A model generated the notes under the pieces. The model ran no database searches, was not told the origin of the DNA, and saw only the letters and a program-made list of their open reading frames with translations. Shown one piece after another: positions 18,387 through 28,206 of a DNA stretch of 64,000 nt. Source of the DNA: CAVVGZ01 sp963841845 (GTDB lineage: Bacteria; Chloroflexota; Anaerolineae; Anaerolineales; Anaerolineaceae); NCBI GenBank assembly GCA_963841845.1, contig CAWJEG010000010.1, positions 1-64,000 of the forward strand, read 5' to 3'. The position numbers were made by a program, and so were the translations under genes. Every line of letters begins with the position of its first letter. Positions within the stretch are counted from its first letter, which is position 1.

Positions 18387-19670
18387 TTAATTACTGAACC
18401 TTTGAATCAGCGCCTCAAGGTAATGAGATTTTACCTGCCTGCTGGCCAGGGTACGCTGAAGCGGGGGAAGTTTAAGGACGGCACCAAGGAATGCGGAGAG
18501 CATACGGTGGCTCCATAAAACCCGGTTGTCAAAAATCAGGTTTTGCAGATTTCCGCGCTCAATCGCCATCATTACCACGCGATGGGCCGTGTTTAATGGC
18601 GTAATCACGCGCTCCGGGCGAGCCTGCATCTGGATTCCTTCCTTTGAACATATCCTGGCACACAGCCCGCAACCAAGACAAGCGGACTCATCCAGTTTTG
18701 CTTTTTTTCGATTAGGTTCAGCAAAATGGTTCGCTGAAACAAGCCCCATTGCTTCAACCGGACAAATATTGACACACTTACCACACCCCGAACAAATCTC
18801 CTCATTGACTACAGGTTGATAATTCGTGGTATGGATGGGGCGCATTGGACTGAAACGTCTGGCCGCAATCAGCGCTTCACAACAGCACCCGCAACAGTTG
18901 CAGATAAAATTCACACCCTGCTGTGCATTTTCTCCAAACTGGACCAGGTTGGAATCATATGCCTGCTGCAGCAGGTCGATGCCCTCAACCTGATCTACTT
19001 TCCTGGCAAATCCATGTTTTATCAATGAATGGGCGGCACTGTTGAACGTCATACATATATCCATGGGAGCATCACAGGCAGTATTCATAATCGCCATTTT
19101 GTGGCGGCAGTAGCATACTCCTATTCCAATCTGCGAAGCAGTTTCAATCACCTGGCTGGCTCTTTCGTAATCCATAACAAAGCTATCCAGAACAACCGGC
19201 TCATGAATATACACCCTCCCCAGCTGGGTCTCCCCGTTGGCAAAAAGGGAGCGGATAAAATCCTCTTCCACGTTGCAGTACTGGTGGAAAAGTTCACCCA
19301 GGCGCTTCTGATCCACATCACTGCGGTAGCGCATCATCGAAAACTCAAAAAAACCGGCCATCGGCGGAGGCAGGGTATAAACCGATTCACCATCCCGTTC
19401 CACATCTACCAGCAAGGCCCTTGCGGCTAATTTCTGTAAAATATTGCGGGCTTGCGGGAGCGGCATGTCCCAGATCTTTGCCGCAGTTATCTCATTAAAT
19501 GGTCTTATCGGCAGCCGTGAAACAAGGTCCGCCTCCTGTTCGCTGAACAGGATTTTTAGAATTTCATACAGGGATTTAGACTCTGGAGCTCCCTGTGGAA
19601 AACGATTCAGGCGCTCAACCAGGGACAGGTAAGGGGAAGAGACAGGGTGCGGTGTGGGAGGTTCGTTCAA
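18387..19670 (-). CDS. Ferredoxin-domain protein with winged-helix-like N-terminus and Cys-rich middle
   Basis: A 427-residue cytoplasmic iron-sulfur protein. Residues 1-110 look like a helical or winged-helix region (EITAAKIWDMPLPQARNILQKL). The middle has many Cys residues (GVCYCRHK, DICMTF and a CNCCGCCCEA cluster). Two 4Fe-4S motifs follow: CSGCGKCVNICP and CLGCGLCARICS. The combination suggests electron transfer linked to sensing or to a corrinoid or redox partner; the exact function is unknown. It overlaps the preceding small gene by four bases (ATGA), so the two are cotranslated. Confidence 0.8.
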   Translation of the reverse strand: MNEPPTPHPVSSPYLSLVERLNRFPQGAPESKSLYEILKILFSEQEADLVSRLPIRPFNEITAAKIWDMPLPQARNILQKLAARALLVDVERDGESVYTLPPPMAGFFEFSMMRYRSDVDQKRLGELFHQYCNVEEDFIRSLFANGETQLGRVYIHEPVVLDSFVMDYERASQVIETASQIGIGVCYCRHKMAIMNTACDAPMDICMTFNSAAHSLIKHGFARKVDQVEGIDLLQQAYDSNLVQFGENAQQGVNFICNCCGCCCEALIAARRFSPMRPIHTTNYQPVVNEEICSGCGKCVNICPVEAMGLVSANHFAEPNRKKAKLDESACLGCGLCARICSKEGIQMQARPERVITPLNTAHRVVMMAIERGNLQNLIFDNRVLWSHRMLSAFLGAVLKLPPLQRTLASRQVKSHYLEALIQRFSN

Positions 19671-19897
19671 TCTATGGAATTCCTGTCGCTATCCGCAGCA
19701 GCCTTCAGTAAAGCCTGGGCCAGCTGGCGGGCCTGTTCGGGACTCAGGTAGATGTGGGTTTCACCCATCCGAAACAGCTTCTCATCTTCCGGGCAGTATT
19801 CAACAAACGAAATACAAATATTGTCGTCATACCTGCGGTCTACTTGATCGAAACAAATATCTACAAAAAGGCTGTTATCTAGAAGGACAATGGGCAT
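19667..19897 (-). CDS. Small conserved-looking protein, 76 residues
   Basis: A small acidic protein beginning MPIVLLDNSLFVDICFD. Its C-terminal half, HIYLSPEQARQLAQALLKAA, reads as a clean amphipathic helix. A strong SD GGAGGTG precedes the ATG, and the stop overlaps the ferredoxin-domain gene. Both the SD and the overlap support it as a real gene. It has no recognised family; a regulatory subunit for the downstream iron-sulfur protein is a guess. Confidence 0.75.
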   Translation of the reverse strand: MPIVLLDNSLFVDICFDQVDRRYDDNICISFVEYCPEDEKLFRMGETHIYLSPEQARQLAQALLKAAADSDRNSID

Positions 19898-19971
19898 AAT
19901 TCACCTCCAGATTTTTTACTATTTTAATAAATTTTCTCAAATTATACGAATTTTATAATCCGTGGACATGT

Positions 19972-21225
19972 TTAAACCTGTTTGCTGCCTGCTTTCCCGG
20001 AAATTTTCCCGCGCGGCAGCAAGAAGACGAATGGGACGGCCAACAGGGTCAAGAAGGCGCTGGCAAGATAGGCAGATTCATAACCGATCTTATCTGCGGC
20101 AAATCCCATCAGTAAAAGTGCCACAGCGCTGATCACAAAATTCATGGTCAGGTAGATTCCGTTTGCCAGGGCGCGGTTTTCAGGAAAACTATCCAGTACC
20201 AGCGCCATGAAAACCGGGTTTATGGCAAAAGCTGAAAAGCCCATCAATAATAATAAGAGAAAAACCACCCAGCCTTCAGCGTTCAAGAACAGCACCATTA
20301 ACAAAGGAGGGACTACCAGGCAGAACAGAGCAACAACTCTGCGGCCAATCCGGTCGCTGAGCGAACCTCCAATCAAGGTTCCCACTGCGCCTGAAGCCTG
20401 GACGATGGTCACCGAAACCCCTGCAAGCCATAAACCGACCCCCTTTTGAGTAAGGAAGACTGGCAGGAATGTTCCAAGAGCGGAATTCAGGAATGAGCTC
20501 AGGAATAGAATGGCCAGGATTACCAGCATGATGGATTTCATCTCCGATAATATGGCACCGATTGGCAATGTGCGCACCACCACTGATTTTGTATCTTTAA
20601 ATTTTCTCAGGCGTATAAAGAGGAACAAAGAAGCTGCCCACCCTATTGTCGCCAATATCGGCAGTCCCTTGATTGTATATAATCCCACAACGGTGACACA
20701 AATGATGGGTCCCAGGGTCCAACCCAGTTCCCCCCCTACCATCCAGAGGCTCATTCCTTTCCCCAGGTCTTTCCCGGATACCTTTACCGCCACGGCCGGT
20801 GCGACTGCATGCAGGCAAGCTGAGCTGAAGCCTACCAGCGCCAGGAGCAGTGCAACCGTCCAGAATGTTGGCATATACCCAATCAAAGTCATTAATGTGC
20901 CAGTTACCGCCGGGGTCAGGATCACCAGGTAGCGCAGGTCTTTTCGATCGGATAGGAGCCCGATGAAAGGCTGTGATAGAGCTGGTAAACGCATAAATAC
21001 AGGCAGCATTCCAGCTTGCGTATTGGTAAGAGACAATGTTTCGATTAAGACGGGTAATAATGGAGGGACAAAAGAGGTGTACATATCATGGGCACCATGC
21101 GCAACGGTAAAAGTTGCCACATCGCTGGTGCGGAACATGTCATCGGCTTCTTCAGTTATCGCTGGAATTACCTGATCAGGTGGAATAACGGCAGATTCCT
21201 GACAGGCATAATCTGCTGCTTTCAA
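19972..21225 (-). CDS. MFS permease
   Basis: A 417-residue major facilitator superfamily transporter with 12 predicted helices. TM1 is TVAHGAHDMYTSFVPPLLPV. The MFS loop 2-3 motif is GLLSDRKDLR, and the repeat half has GGSLSDRIGRR. The pattern is close to fosmidomycin-resistance or sugar/organic-acid-type MFS proteins. Substrate is unknown. It is a paralogue of the adjacent gene at 21556-22781 with the same TM1 pattern (AHxxHDxYTxFxPxLLPVLIE). Its position beside a glycyl radical enzyme suggests uptake or efflux of that pathway's compounds. Start 21225 is the first ATG. Confidence 0.87.
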   Translation of the reverse strand: MKAADYACQESAVIPPDQVIPAITEEADDMFRTSDVATFTVAHGAHDMYTSFVPPLLPVLIETLSLTNTQAGMLPVFMRLPALSQPFIGLLSDRKDLRYLVILTPAVTGTLMTLIGYMPTFWTVALLLALVGFSSACLHAVAPAVAVKVSGKDLGKGMSLWMVGGELGWTLGPIICVTVVGLYTIKGLPILATIGWAASLFLFIRLRKFKDTKSVVVRTLPIGAILSEMKSIMLVILAILFLSSFLNSALGTFLPVFLTQKGVGLWLAGVSVTIVQASGAVGTLIGGSLSDRIGRRVVALFCLVVPPLLMVLFLNAEGWVVFLLLLLMGFSAFAINPVFMALVLDSFPENRALANGIYLTMNFVISAVALLLMGFAADKIGYESAYLASAFLTLLAVPFVFLLPRGKISGKAGSKQV

Positions 21226-21555
21226 ATTGATTTGACCTTTTCTCTTTAAGATGAGAACCCGGTTGGATATTCAACATCGGTTTTTGAATGTACTTATTGT
21301 ACCAGTATATCAGAGGGTAAACGAGTGATAATGGGAAGCAGTGAAAGCGACGATAAGCCGATCCATACGAATTTTACGGGAATCGAAAATCTATCTCCTG
21401 ACCAATCTGTGGTTGATAAAAAGGCGGCCCAGGGAAATAAATATATCGTAAACAAAACCACCAGGCTGCTGATTCAGAGACGCTTGATGTTTTAGAAGAG
21501 GCATACCCGGATGGAATTAAAATATTCCACTGCAGCTTTTGAACAGGTTTTATGT

Positions 21556-22781
21556 TTAATGCGAATGATTTTTTGGGAGAAGAAAAACCAGCGGGGCAGC
21601 AGCCAACATCAGCAGGGCACTGGCGGTATAGGTTGCCTGGAGACCGAAGCGGTCACCTGCAATACCAATGACCAACACACCGAGCGCATTGGTCAGAAAG
21701 CTTGATCGTCATAAAGCTGCCGTTGGCCATGGAACGGTTATCCGGAAAACTCTCCTGCACGATTGCCATCAGCACCGGGGTGACGGAAAGAATAAAAAAG
21801 CCCATCAGAATTAACAAGAATCACCCCAAACCATTGAGCGCTAAATAAAAATAGCAAAACCAGGACGGGAGTGACCAGGATGGAAATCAACAACACACTG
21901 CGGCGACCGAACACATCACTCAGGGAGCCGCCTGCCAGCGCTCCAGCCATTCCAGCAGCCTGAAAGATGGTCAGGGAAGCGCCTGCCAGAAACAGGGTAG
22001 AGCCATTCTCGGTGAGATAGATGGGCAGGAATACGGTCATGGCTGACAGGGTTAAGGACCTCAGCGCCATATAACCCGCCACCGGCAGCAGCAGCGGACC
22101 CATCATGCGGATGGATTGCGTCATGGATTGGCTGGCCTGCGGACGGTTGGTGTGGTGATGGGGTAAATCCTTCAAGCGGAAATATAATAAAACAGATGCC
22201 AGCAGGCCATACAGCATGAGATAGGGCATCTGCCAGACCTCAAAGACGCTCAGAAAAGTTACCACAATAAGGGGTCCGAGGGTGCGCCCCATTTCTCCTC
22301 CGACCATCATGTAACTCATGCCGCGGCCCAGGGTTTTGCCGGATAGAATTCCCGCTACAACCGGAGCGACAGCATGAAAGCTGGCCGAGCTGATTCCCAC
22401 GATCAAGAGCAGCAAAACGACCAGGGAATAGGACGGGGCAACCCCAACCAGGCTCATGAATACTGCCGTCACAGCCGGTGCGACCACAATCAGGGCGCGC
22501 AGGTTGGTATGGTCAGCCAGGTAGCCGATTAGAGGCTGAAGAAGGGAGGGGATATTGATGAAAATACCCAGAATCCCTGCCTGCGATTTGGTTATGCCAA
22601 TATTTTCAATAAGAACCGGTAACAGAGCTGGCAGGAAACCGGTGTAACTATCATGAACTGCATGGGCAGTGGAGATCAAAGTCACTGACCTGGCTTGAAA
22701 TTCACCCTTTTTACCCTGATCAAGCAAAGCGGCTGCATCGGCAGCGGATGGTTTCAGATTGGTTACGTCATCATTTATCAA
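21556..22781 (-). CDS. MFS permease, paralogue of the preceding one, two frameshifts
   Basis: About 408 residues when joined. TM1 STAHAVHDSYTGFLPALLPV and the motifs GYLADHTNLR and GGSLSDVFGRR align with the neighbouring permease. Near 21812 an extra A in GTTAATT moves the frame (FGVILV to ILMGFFILSVTPV). Near 21700 a second inserted base leads to NALGVLVIGIAGDRFGL and the C-terminus KNHSH, stop at 21556-21558. I propose TTG 22781 as the start because it gives the same short N-terminus as the paralogue; an open frame continues to 22979 but does not look like protein. Substrate is unknown. Confidence 0.78.
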
Positions 22782-23062
22782 TATCAGATCATCCCTGAAT
22801 GGATTTGGATTCGCAGTTGATCTCTGTCCTTGCGGCCAAAGCCTGATTATAAACCTTAAAAAAATCAATAAGAAAGAATGGTATTGAAAACCGGTCCGGC
22901 AGGGACTGCCACAATACAGGCATTTATCGATATTATTCTCCGGATTTATGAGACCGACCTTTATGATATGAAAGTCCACGTCCGGTATATTGGTTAATTT
23001 TCACACACTGGTGAAGCAGCCGGTTTCCCCCAAAATTAAAATAATGGCTGTAATTATATGGT

Positions 23063-23992
23063 TTACCCGTTGAAACGGGTGATGGGCAGTCCGTACCGCT
23101 CTGCCAGTTGTATTTTTTCCAGGAGATACCCTGCAGCCGGCACCGGCAGGCTTTCCAATGGATAGGTATATCCCAGCCTGCGGTACTGCCCTGCTCCTAA
23201 ATTGTGGTAGCTCAATAAATTTACCCCAACCAAATGTTTCAATCGCCCTGCCAGCCGGAACATGCCATCCAGGTTTTCGTCCGAGTCATTGATCCCGGGA
23301 ATTAAAGGTATTTGAATCACAATACCGGCGGCACTTTCATCCAGCGATTTCAGGTTTGCCAGGATTTGCTCATTGGTGAATCCAGTCAGCTGGAGGTGTT
23401 TTTGCGGATCAAGAATTTTCAGATCAAAGATGACCAGATCCAGGGAGGGAAGTACCAGCCGGAAAGAATCCCAGGGTGCCATGCCGCAGGTCTGCATTGC
23501 TGTGTGGATGCCTATTTGCCGGCAAAGGCGCAGAATTTCGGATGAAAATTCGGGTTGGAAAAGCGGTTCCCCTCCAGAAAGGGTGATCCCGCCAGCGGAA
23601 TTCTGGTAGAAGCGCAGGTCACGCCCGACGATCTCAACCACCTCCCGGGCAGACATTTCCTTTCCGATCATCAGCAGCGCCCGGGGATAGCACTCTTGCG
23701 TACAATCCCCGCAGTGCAAACAGCGGCTGAAATCTACGGCAACCGGCGCATCACCCTGGCTGCCGGCAATGGCCTGGTATGGACAAACCGGAATACAGCG
23801 TCCGCAGGCGGTACATTTTTCAGGGATGTAGCTCAACTGGGGAAAAGAAGCCTGCGATTCGGGATTACAGCACCACAAGCAGCGCAGGGGGCATCCTTTC
23901 AGGAAGACAGTCGAACGGATTCCCGGTCCATCGTGCAGGGAATACCTTTCAATATTGGTGATGAAGCCTTGGATTTCCATATCGCCCTGCAT
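23063..23992 (-). CDS. Glycyl radical enzyme activase (radical SAM)
   Basis: A 309-residue radical SAM protein that abstracts hydrogen from the glycine of its partner enzyme. The signature HDGPGIRSTVFLKGC opens it, with the cluster Cys triad C34-x3-C38-x2-C41. An inserted two-cluster ferredoxin domain (CTACGRCIPVCP and CLHCGDCTQECYP, about residues 60-105) is the hallmark of activases for dehydratase and lyase types rather than for pyruvate formate-lyase itself. GGITLSGGEPL and the LIPGINDS segment complete it. Start 23992 or ATG 23980 are both possible. It lies 92 bp downstream of the enzyme on the same strand. Confidence 0.94.
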   Translation of the reverse strand: MQGDMEIQGFITNIERYSLHDGPGIRSTVFLKGCPLRCLWCCNPESQASFPQLSYIPEKCTACGRCIPVCPYQAIAGSQGDAPVAVDFSRCLHCGDCTQECYPRALLMIGKEMSAREVVEIVGRDLRFYQNSAGGITLSGGEPLFQPEFSSEILRLCRQIGIHTAMQTCGMAPWDSFRLVLPSLDLVIFDLKILDPQKHLQLTGFTNEQILANLKSLDESAAGIVIQIPLIPGINDSDENLDGMFRLAGRLKHLVGVNLLSYHNLGAGQYRRLGYTYPLESLPVPAAGYLLEKIQLAERYGLPITRFNG

Positions 23993-24084
23993 CTTATCTA
24001 CGCGGGATTTTTGGTGGGGAGAAAGCAGTCCGGTATCCTGAATCAGCCCATATGGATGTTTTCCCGGTAAACAATAAGCGGTGT

Positions 24085-26535
24085 TTAGATCTCATATTCC
24101 ATACGCGAGATGATGTCCCGCTGCAAGGAGGGATCCAATGCAACAAACAGGGCGCTGTAACCAGCTACGCGGACAATCAAGTCGGCATAGTTTTCCGGGT
24201 GAAGAATGGCATCACGCAGGATTTCGGTTGAGATGGTATTAAATTGGACATGCCATCCATCCATCTCGAAGAAAGTCAGCAACATGGCGGCAAGCTTGGA
24301 GATCGCCGCCCGGCTCAGGAGGGAATTCTGGTTAATGCGCATGTTTAACAGCTGCCCCCCGGTAACCAGCACGGTAGGTAACTTGCTGACCGAATGGAAA
24401 ATTGCCGTAGGTCCCAGGCGGCCGGTCCCCTGGGCTGGAGATACACCGTCGGCAGTCGGCTGGAATGCCAGGCGTCCATCCGGGGTGGCGGCTACTTTTT
24501 CTCCACTGGTGATATTCGCCGATACCGTGTTGGTAGATGCAAAATATCCGCCTCCAATTGGCCCGCGCCCACTGCGCACATTTTTGTACCCATCGATCAA
24601 TGTACAGTAATCATTCAAAGCCATGGCGGTAAGACTGTCCGGCAGAGGTTCGTCCTCGCCATATTTCGGGACGTTCTTCAGCAGCTGGCGAATTTCTGCC
24701 CCATCTTTGCCGGCAAAATTATCCTGCAGGGCGGCGAGAAGCGCTCCAGGGGTGATTCGTTTCTCTTCATAAACCAGTTTTTGCAAGGCTGCCAGAGCAT
24801 TGCCCACATTGGGAATACCCACCAGGCAGCCACTGGTGCTGTCATAGACTGCGCCGCCCTGGTTGAGATGCCTGCCCCTCCCCAGGCAATCCTGTACCAG
24901 CAGAGAACAGAAAGCATTGGGAACCATTTCTTCAAGGGTCTGGTCAATGATATTATCGGCAGCCACATGCAAATGGGTATAGATTTTGAGCTGATCCCGC
25001 CATGCTGCCAGCAGGTCTTCAAAACTTTGCAGCCGGGTAAGATTTCCTGTGCTGGTCTCCATTTGCAAACCTGTGAGCGGATCACGGCCGCCATGAACTG
25101 CCAACTCAAGCACCTTGAGAACATTCAGCTTGCTCTTGCCGTTTACCCGATAACCCCATTTACCCGGAACCAGCACCTCCACACAGCCCATGGTGGAGTA
25201 ATTCAAGGCATCGGCGTGTGAGACGCCGCGCTTTTCAAGTGAAGGCACAATAACGCCATCGTTGACAAAAGCCGGCATTCCAAAACCAAGGCGCATCACC
25301 ATAAGCGCTTGCTGCAAAAAATCCGGCGGCGTTCCCGGATGCACACGCACGTAAAAATTCGGCTCGGAGAGACGCGTTTCTGCCAGGGCTGCCAGGCATA
25401 AATAACTGAGCGGATTGGTGGCGTCCCTGCCATAAGTGTCCTGACCGCCAACACAAATATTCTGGTAGGTGGGGTAGCCGGTCTGGGTACGCGAATGGCT
25501 GGCACTGCGCAGCTTGATAATGGAAAATATTTTCAGGTAAAAATGCTCCAACAGTTCCAGAGCATCCTGTTCGGAGAGCTGTCCTGATTGCAGATCGCGG
25601 GTATAGTAAGGATAGAGGAGCTGGTCCAGGCGTCCCAGGGAAACCGAATGGCCATTGCTTTCCATCTGCTGGATGAGATGCACCAGCCAAACGGTGTAAA
25701 GCGCCTGGCGGAACGTGCGAGCCGGTTTAGCAGGTACCGTGCGCAGATCAGAGGCCATATCATGCAGCTCAGCAGCCCGATCCGCATCGTTTTCTTGCGC
25801 TGCAAGCATGCTGGCCGTGTTTGCCAGCCTTTCTGCATAGAAGATTACACCATCACAAACAATTTCAACTGCCTGGTAGAACTCTTTTTTCGATATGGCT
25901 CCCGGTTCGGTTAAATCCAATTCCCTGCTTAACAGGGAGGCGCGTTGGCGCAGGCTTTCAAAACCCTGTTCCAGTGCCAGGCGGAAATCCACAACAATAT
26001 GCCCTTCTCCGGAAGCAGCCTGTCCTGTCCAGCTGATGGCACCGATATTGGCAGCCTGCAACACTTCCCCGGGCTGCCTTGCCAGGACCCTTTCATAGAG
26101 GGTTCGTCCCCGCCACCAGGGCAGGACCTGCCTCAACTCTTCCTTTACCTGGTCAGGGATGGTATAGCGGTCGTACTTCCGCAATTCAAATTGGTCGAGC
26201 TCATCGTACACCCACTCCCAGGAGTATTCAGGGAATACCGGTGCCGAGCGCGGCCGGGATGCCTGCCAGCCGGGGATGAGGTCATAGGCTCCAAAGGGTA
26301 TGGATACGCCTTCCAGATAAGCCCGCAAGGCTTTCGCCCGTTTGACTATGGGTGCTTCGCTTTCACACTGCTGGTAAATTTGCGTGTAAATGCGGGCGCG
26401 TTCAGCGCAGATACCCGGCAGATTATCAACCAGGCTGCTGCGCAAGGCAGACAGCCGGTCTCTTTTCCTGCCTGCCAGCCTGGGGAGGGAAATTTCCTGC
26501 CGCTCTTCTTGCATTGAATCTCTCAATCGTTCCAT
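24085..26535 (-). CDS. Glycyl radical enzyme of unknown substrate (PFL-like dehydratase/lyase family)
   Basis: An intact 816-residue glycyl radical enzyme. The C-terminal radical site is RVAGYSALF (Gly792). The thiyl loop is STMGCVEVLVPGKWGYR, with Cys451 and Glu453. The GCxE arrangement is the one used by glycerol or choline-type lyases and dehydratases, not the CC pair of pyruvate formate-lyase. The N-terminal domain contains GEGHIVVDF and TLYERVLARQPG. The PGKWGYR continuation differs from the PGKTxGWHD form I recall for glycerol dehydratase and CutC, so I place it in an uncharacterised subgroup. Start 26535 lacks an SD; ATG 26514 after GAGAG is an alternative. The activase and two permeases lie downstream. 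Confidence 0.93.
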   Translation of the reverse strand: MERLRDSMQEERQEISLPRLAGRKRDRLSALRSSLVDNLPGICAERARIYTQIYQQCESEAPIVKRAKALRAYLEGVSIPFGAYDLIPGWQASRPRSAPVFPEYSWEWVYDELDQFELRKYDRYTIPDQVKEELRQVLPWWRGRTLYERVLARQPGEVLQAANIGAISWTGQAASGEGHIVVDFRLALEQGFESLRQRASLLSRELDLTEPGAISKKEFYQAVEIVCDGVIFYAERLANTASMLAAQENDADRAAELHDMASDLRTVPAKPARTFRQALYTVWLVHLIQQMESNGHSVSLGRLDQLLYPYYTRDLQSGQLSEQDALELLEHFYLKIFSIIKLRSASHSRTQTGYPTYQNICVGGQDTYGRDATNPLSYLCLAALAETRLSEPNFYVRVHPGTPPDFLQQALMVMRLGFGMPAFVNDGVIVPSLEKRGVSHADALNYSTMGCVEVLVPGKWGYRVNGKSKLNVLKVLELAVHGGRDPLTGLQMETSTGNLTRLQSFEDLLAAWRDQLKIYTHLHVAADNIIDQTLEEMVPNAFCSLLVQDCLGRGRHLNQGGAVYDSTSGCLVGIPNVGNALAALQKLVYEEKRITPGALLAALQDNFAGKDGAEIRQLLKNVPKYGEDEPLPDSLTAMALNDYCTLIDGYKNVRSGRGPIGGGYFASTNTVSANITSGEKVAATPDGRLAFQPTADGVSPAQGTGRLGPTAIFHSVSKLPTVLVTGGQLLNMRINQNSLLSRAAISKLAAMLLTFFEMDGWHVQFNTISTEILRDAILHPENYADLIVRVAGYSALFVALDPSLQRDIISRMEYEI

Positions 26536-26739
26536 AATGGTGTTGCGTTCCGTTCCTATTATAACAAACCAAGAGGGGATGGTTCCTTTAACGTTTTATG
26601 AAGCCAATTGGATGGATAACCACCCAGCCTTCTTAATAAGTAAAACCTGCTTCAATCATCCAAACACGAGAAGCGAACCATAACAGGCGCAACACAGCGG
26701 GTTAGTGGTAAAATTTTTCATCATTGCAAGGAGCCAAAA

Positions 26740-28140
26740 TTGCCGAAACATGATTATTCACCTGTCATTTCCGATTTGGAAGTGGAATACACCCATTACG
26801 CCCCCCGATCATGCCAACTTCAGGAACGCGCCAGGCGGGTGATGGTGGATGGCGGGAGCCATGGCAGAAGGCTGAACCGCCCTTTCCCCCCGCGTATTGT
26901 ACAAGCCAGCGGCGCCTGGATTTTTGACCAGGACGGGCATAAAATCCTGGACTACTGGCAGGGACACTTTGCCAACCTGCTGGGTCACAATGCACGCTTT
27001 CTAACCGAAACCCTCGCCGAAGGTTTTCAAAACGGTTTCGGCCTGCAAACAGGTTTCACGGATGAGCTGCAAATCGAGGTGGCGGAAATTTTATGCCAGC
27101 AAACCGGCGCTGAAAAAGTACGCTTCACCACCAGCGGGACGCTGGGTACGATGTACGCCACCCTGCTCGGGCGGGCATACACCGGGCGCGACCTGGTGAT
27201 GAAAATCGGGGGCGGATTTCACGGGGCACAACCCTGGGGATTAAAAGGCATCAACTTCAAAACCCAAAAATCCGGATTCAATCATCCTGAAGGGGAAGGG
27301 ATTCCCGGAGAACTGATCGAAAATATCCTCTTAACACCGTACAATGATCCGCAAACATTGGAGGAGCAGTTCCGCCAGCACGGAAATCGCATTGCCTGCT
27401 TGATCATGGAGCCGGTGCTGGGTGCCGGCGGATTGATCACTGCCTCTGTTGATTTCATGAAGGCAGCCCGCCGGCTTACACAGCAGTACGGCGCTTTGTT
27501 AATCCTGGATGAGGTGATCAGCGGATTCCGGTTTCGCGCCGGTGACCTGGGGAGGGTGTACGGTGTTCAGCCGGACCTGGCAATCTTTGGCAAGGTGATT
27601 GGCGGAGGGATGCCATTTGCGGCTGTAACGGGGCGCAGCGATATTCTCAACCTGGTTGGCAAGGCCAGCGGGAACCGTGTACAGTTCAGCGGGGGTACTT
27701 ATTCTGCCCATCCAGCGACCATGTTGCCACAAAAACGATGCTGCAGCACCTGATCCAGAACGAAGGGGAAATTTACCCGCACCTGGCAAAAATGGGTGAG
27801 GCGATGCGGCAAACATTGGAGGCGGTATTTCATTCAGCCGGAATCCTGGCCAAATCAACCGGTGAATTGCCTGCAGGCCTGGGCGGAAGTTCAATGGCCG
27901 CGGTCCATTTTCCTTATCACCCGGACACAATCATAACCCAGCCCGGCATCGCATCTAGATCCCGAAACTTGTGACGTGCAGCTGCGCACCGAGGTGCTCC
28001 CCCTTGCACTTATTTTGGAGGATACCCATATCATTGCCAGCCATGGATGTTTGACAACTGCGCATGGGGATGATGAACTGGCACATTTCAAACATGCGTT
28101 GGAGAATGCAGTGCAGAGAATAGGGAGAAGCCTGGATTGA
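26740..28140 (+). CDS. Class III aminotransferase, glutamate-1-semialdehyde aminomutase-like, two frameshifts
   Basis: About 466 residues when joined. PLP enzyme of fold type I. KVRFTTSGTLGTMYA binds phosphate, LIMEPVLGAGG and LILDEVISGFRF hold the pyridine-binding Asp, and the PLP Lys lies in FGKVIGGGMPFAA. The latter resembles glutamate-1-semialdehyde aminomutase. A base is missing near 27728 (AHPATML to TKTMLQHLIQ), and a base is inserted near 27950, leading to DPETCDVQLRTEVLPL and stop 28138-28140. Start is TTG with SD AAGGAG six bases upstream. No haem biosynthesis gene is near. It is divergent from the glycyl radical enzyme and may feed or drain the same pathway. Confidence 0.82.
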
Positions 28141-28183
28141 TTTCCAGTTATGATCCATCTTGATTCCATTCATTAAAACCAAC

Positions 28184-28206
28184 TACTCCGTTCATTAAAC
28201 GGAGTA
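28184..28206. repeat. 9-bp inverted repeat at the transposase remnant end
   Basis: TACTCCGTT (28184-28192) and AACGGAGTA (28198-28206) form a perfect stem with a 5-base loop. The transposase frame stops inside it. It may be a terminator or a deletion junction. Confidence 0.6.
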
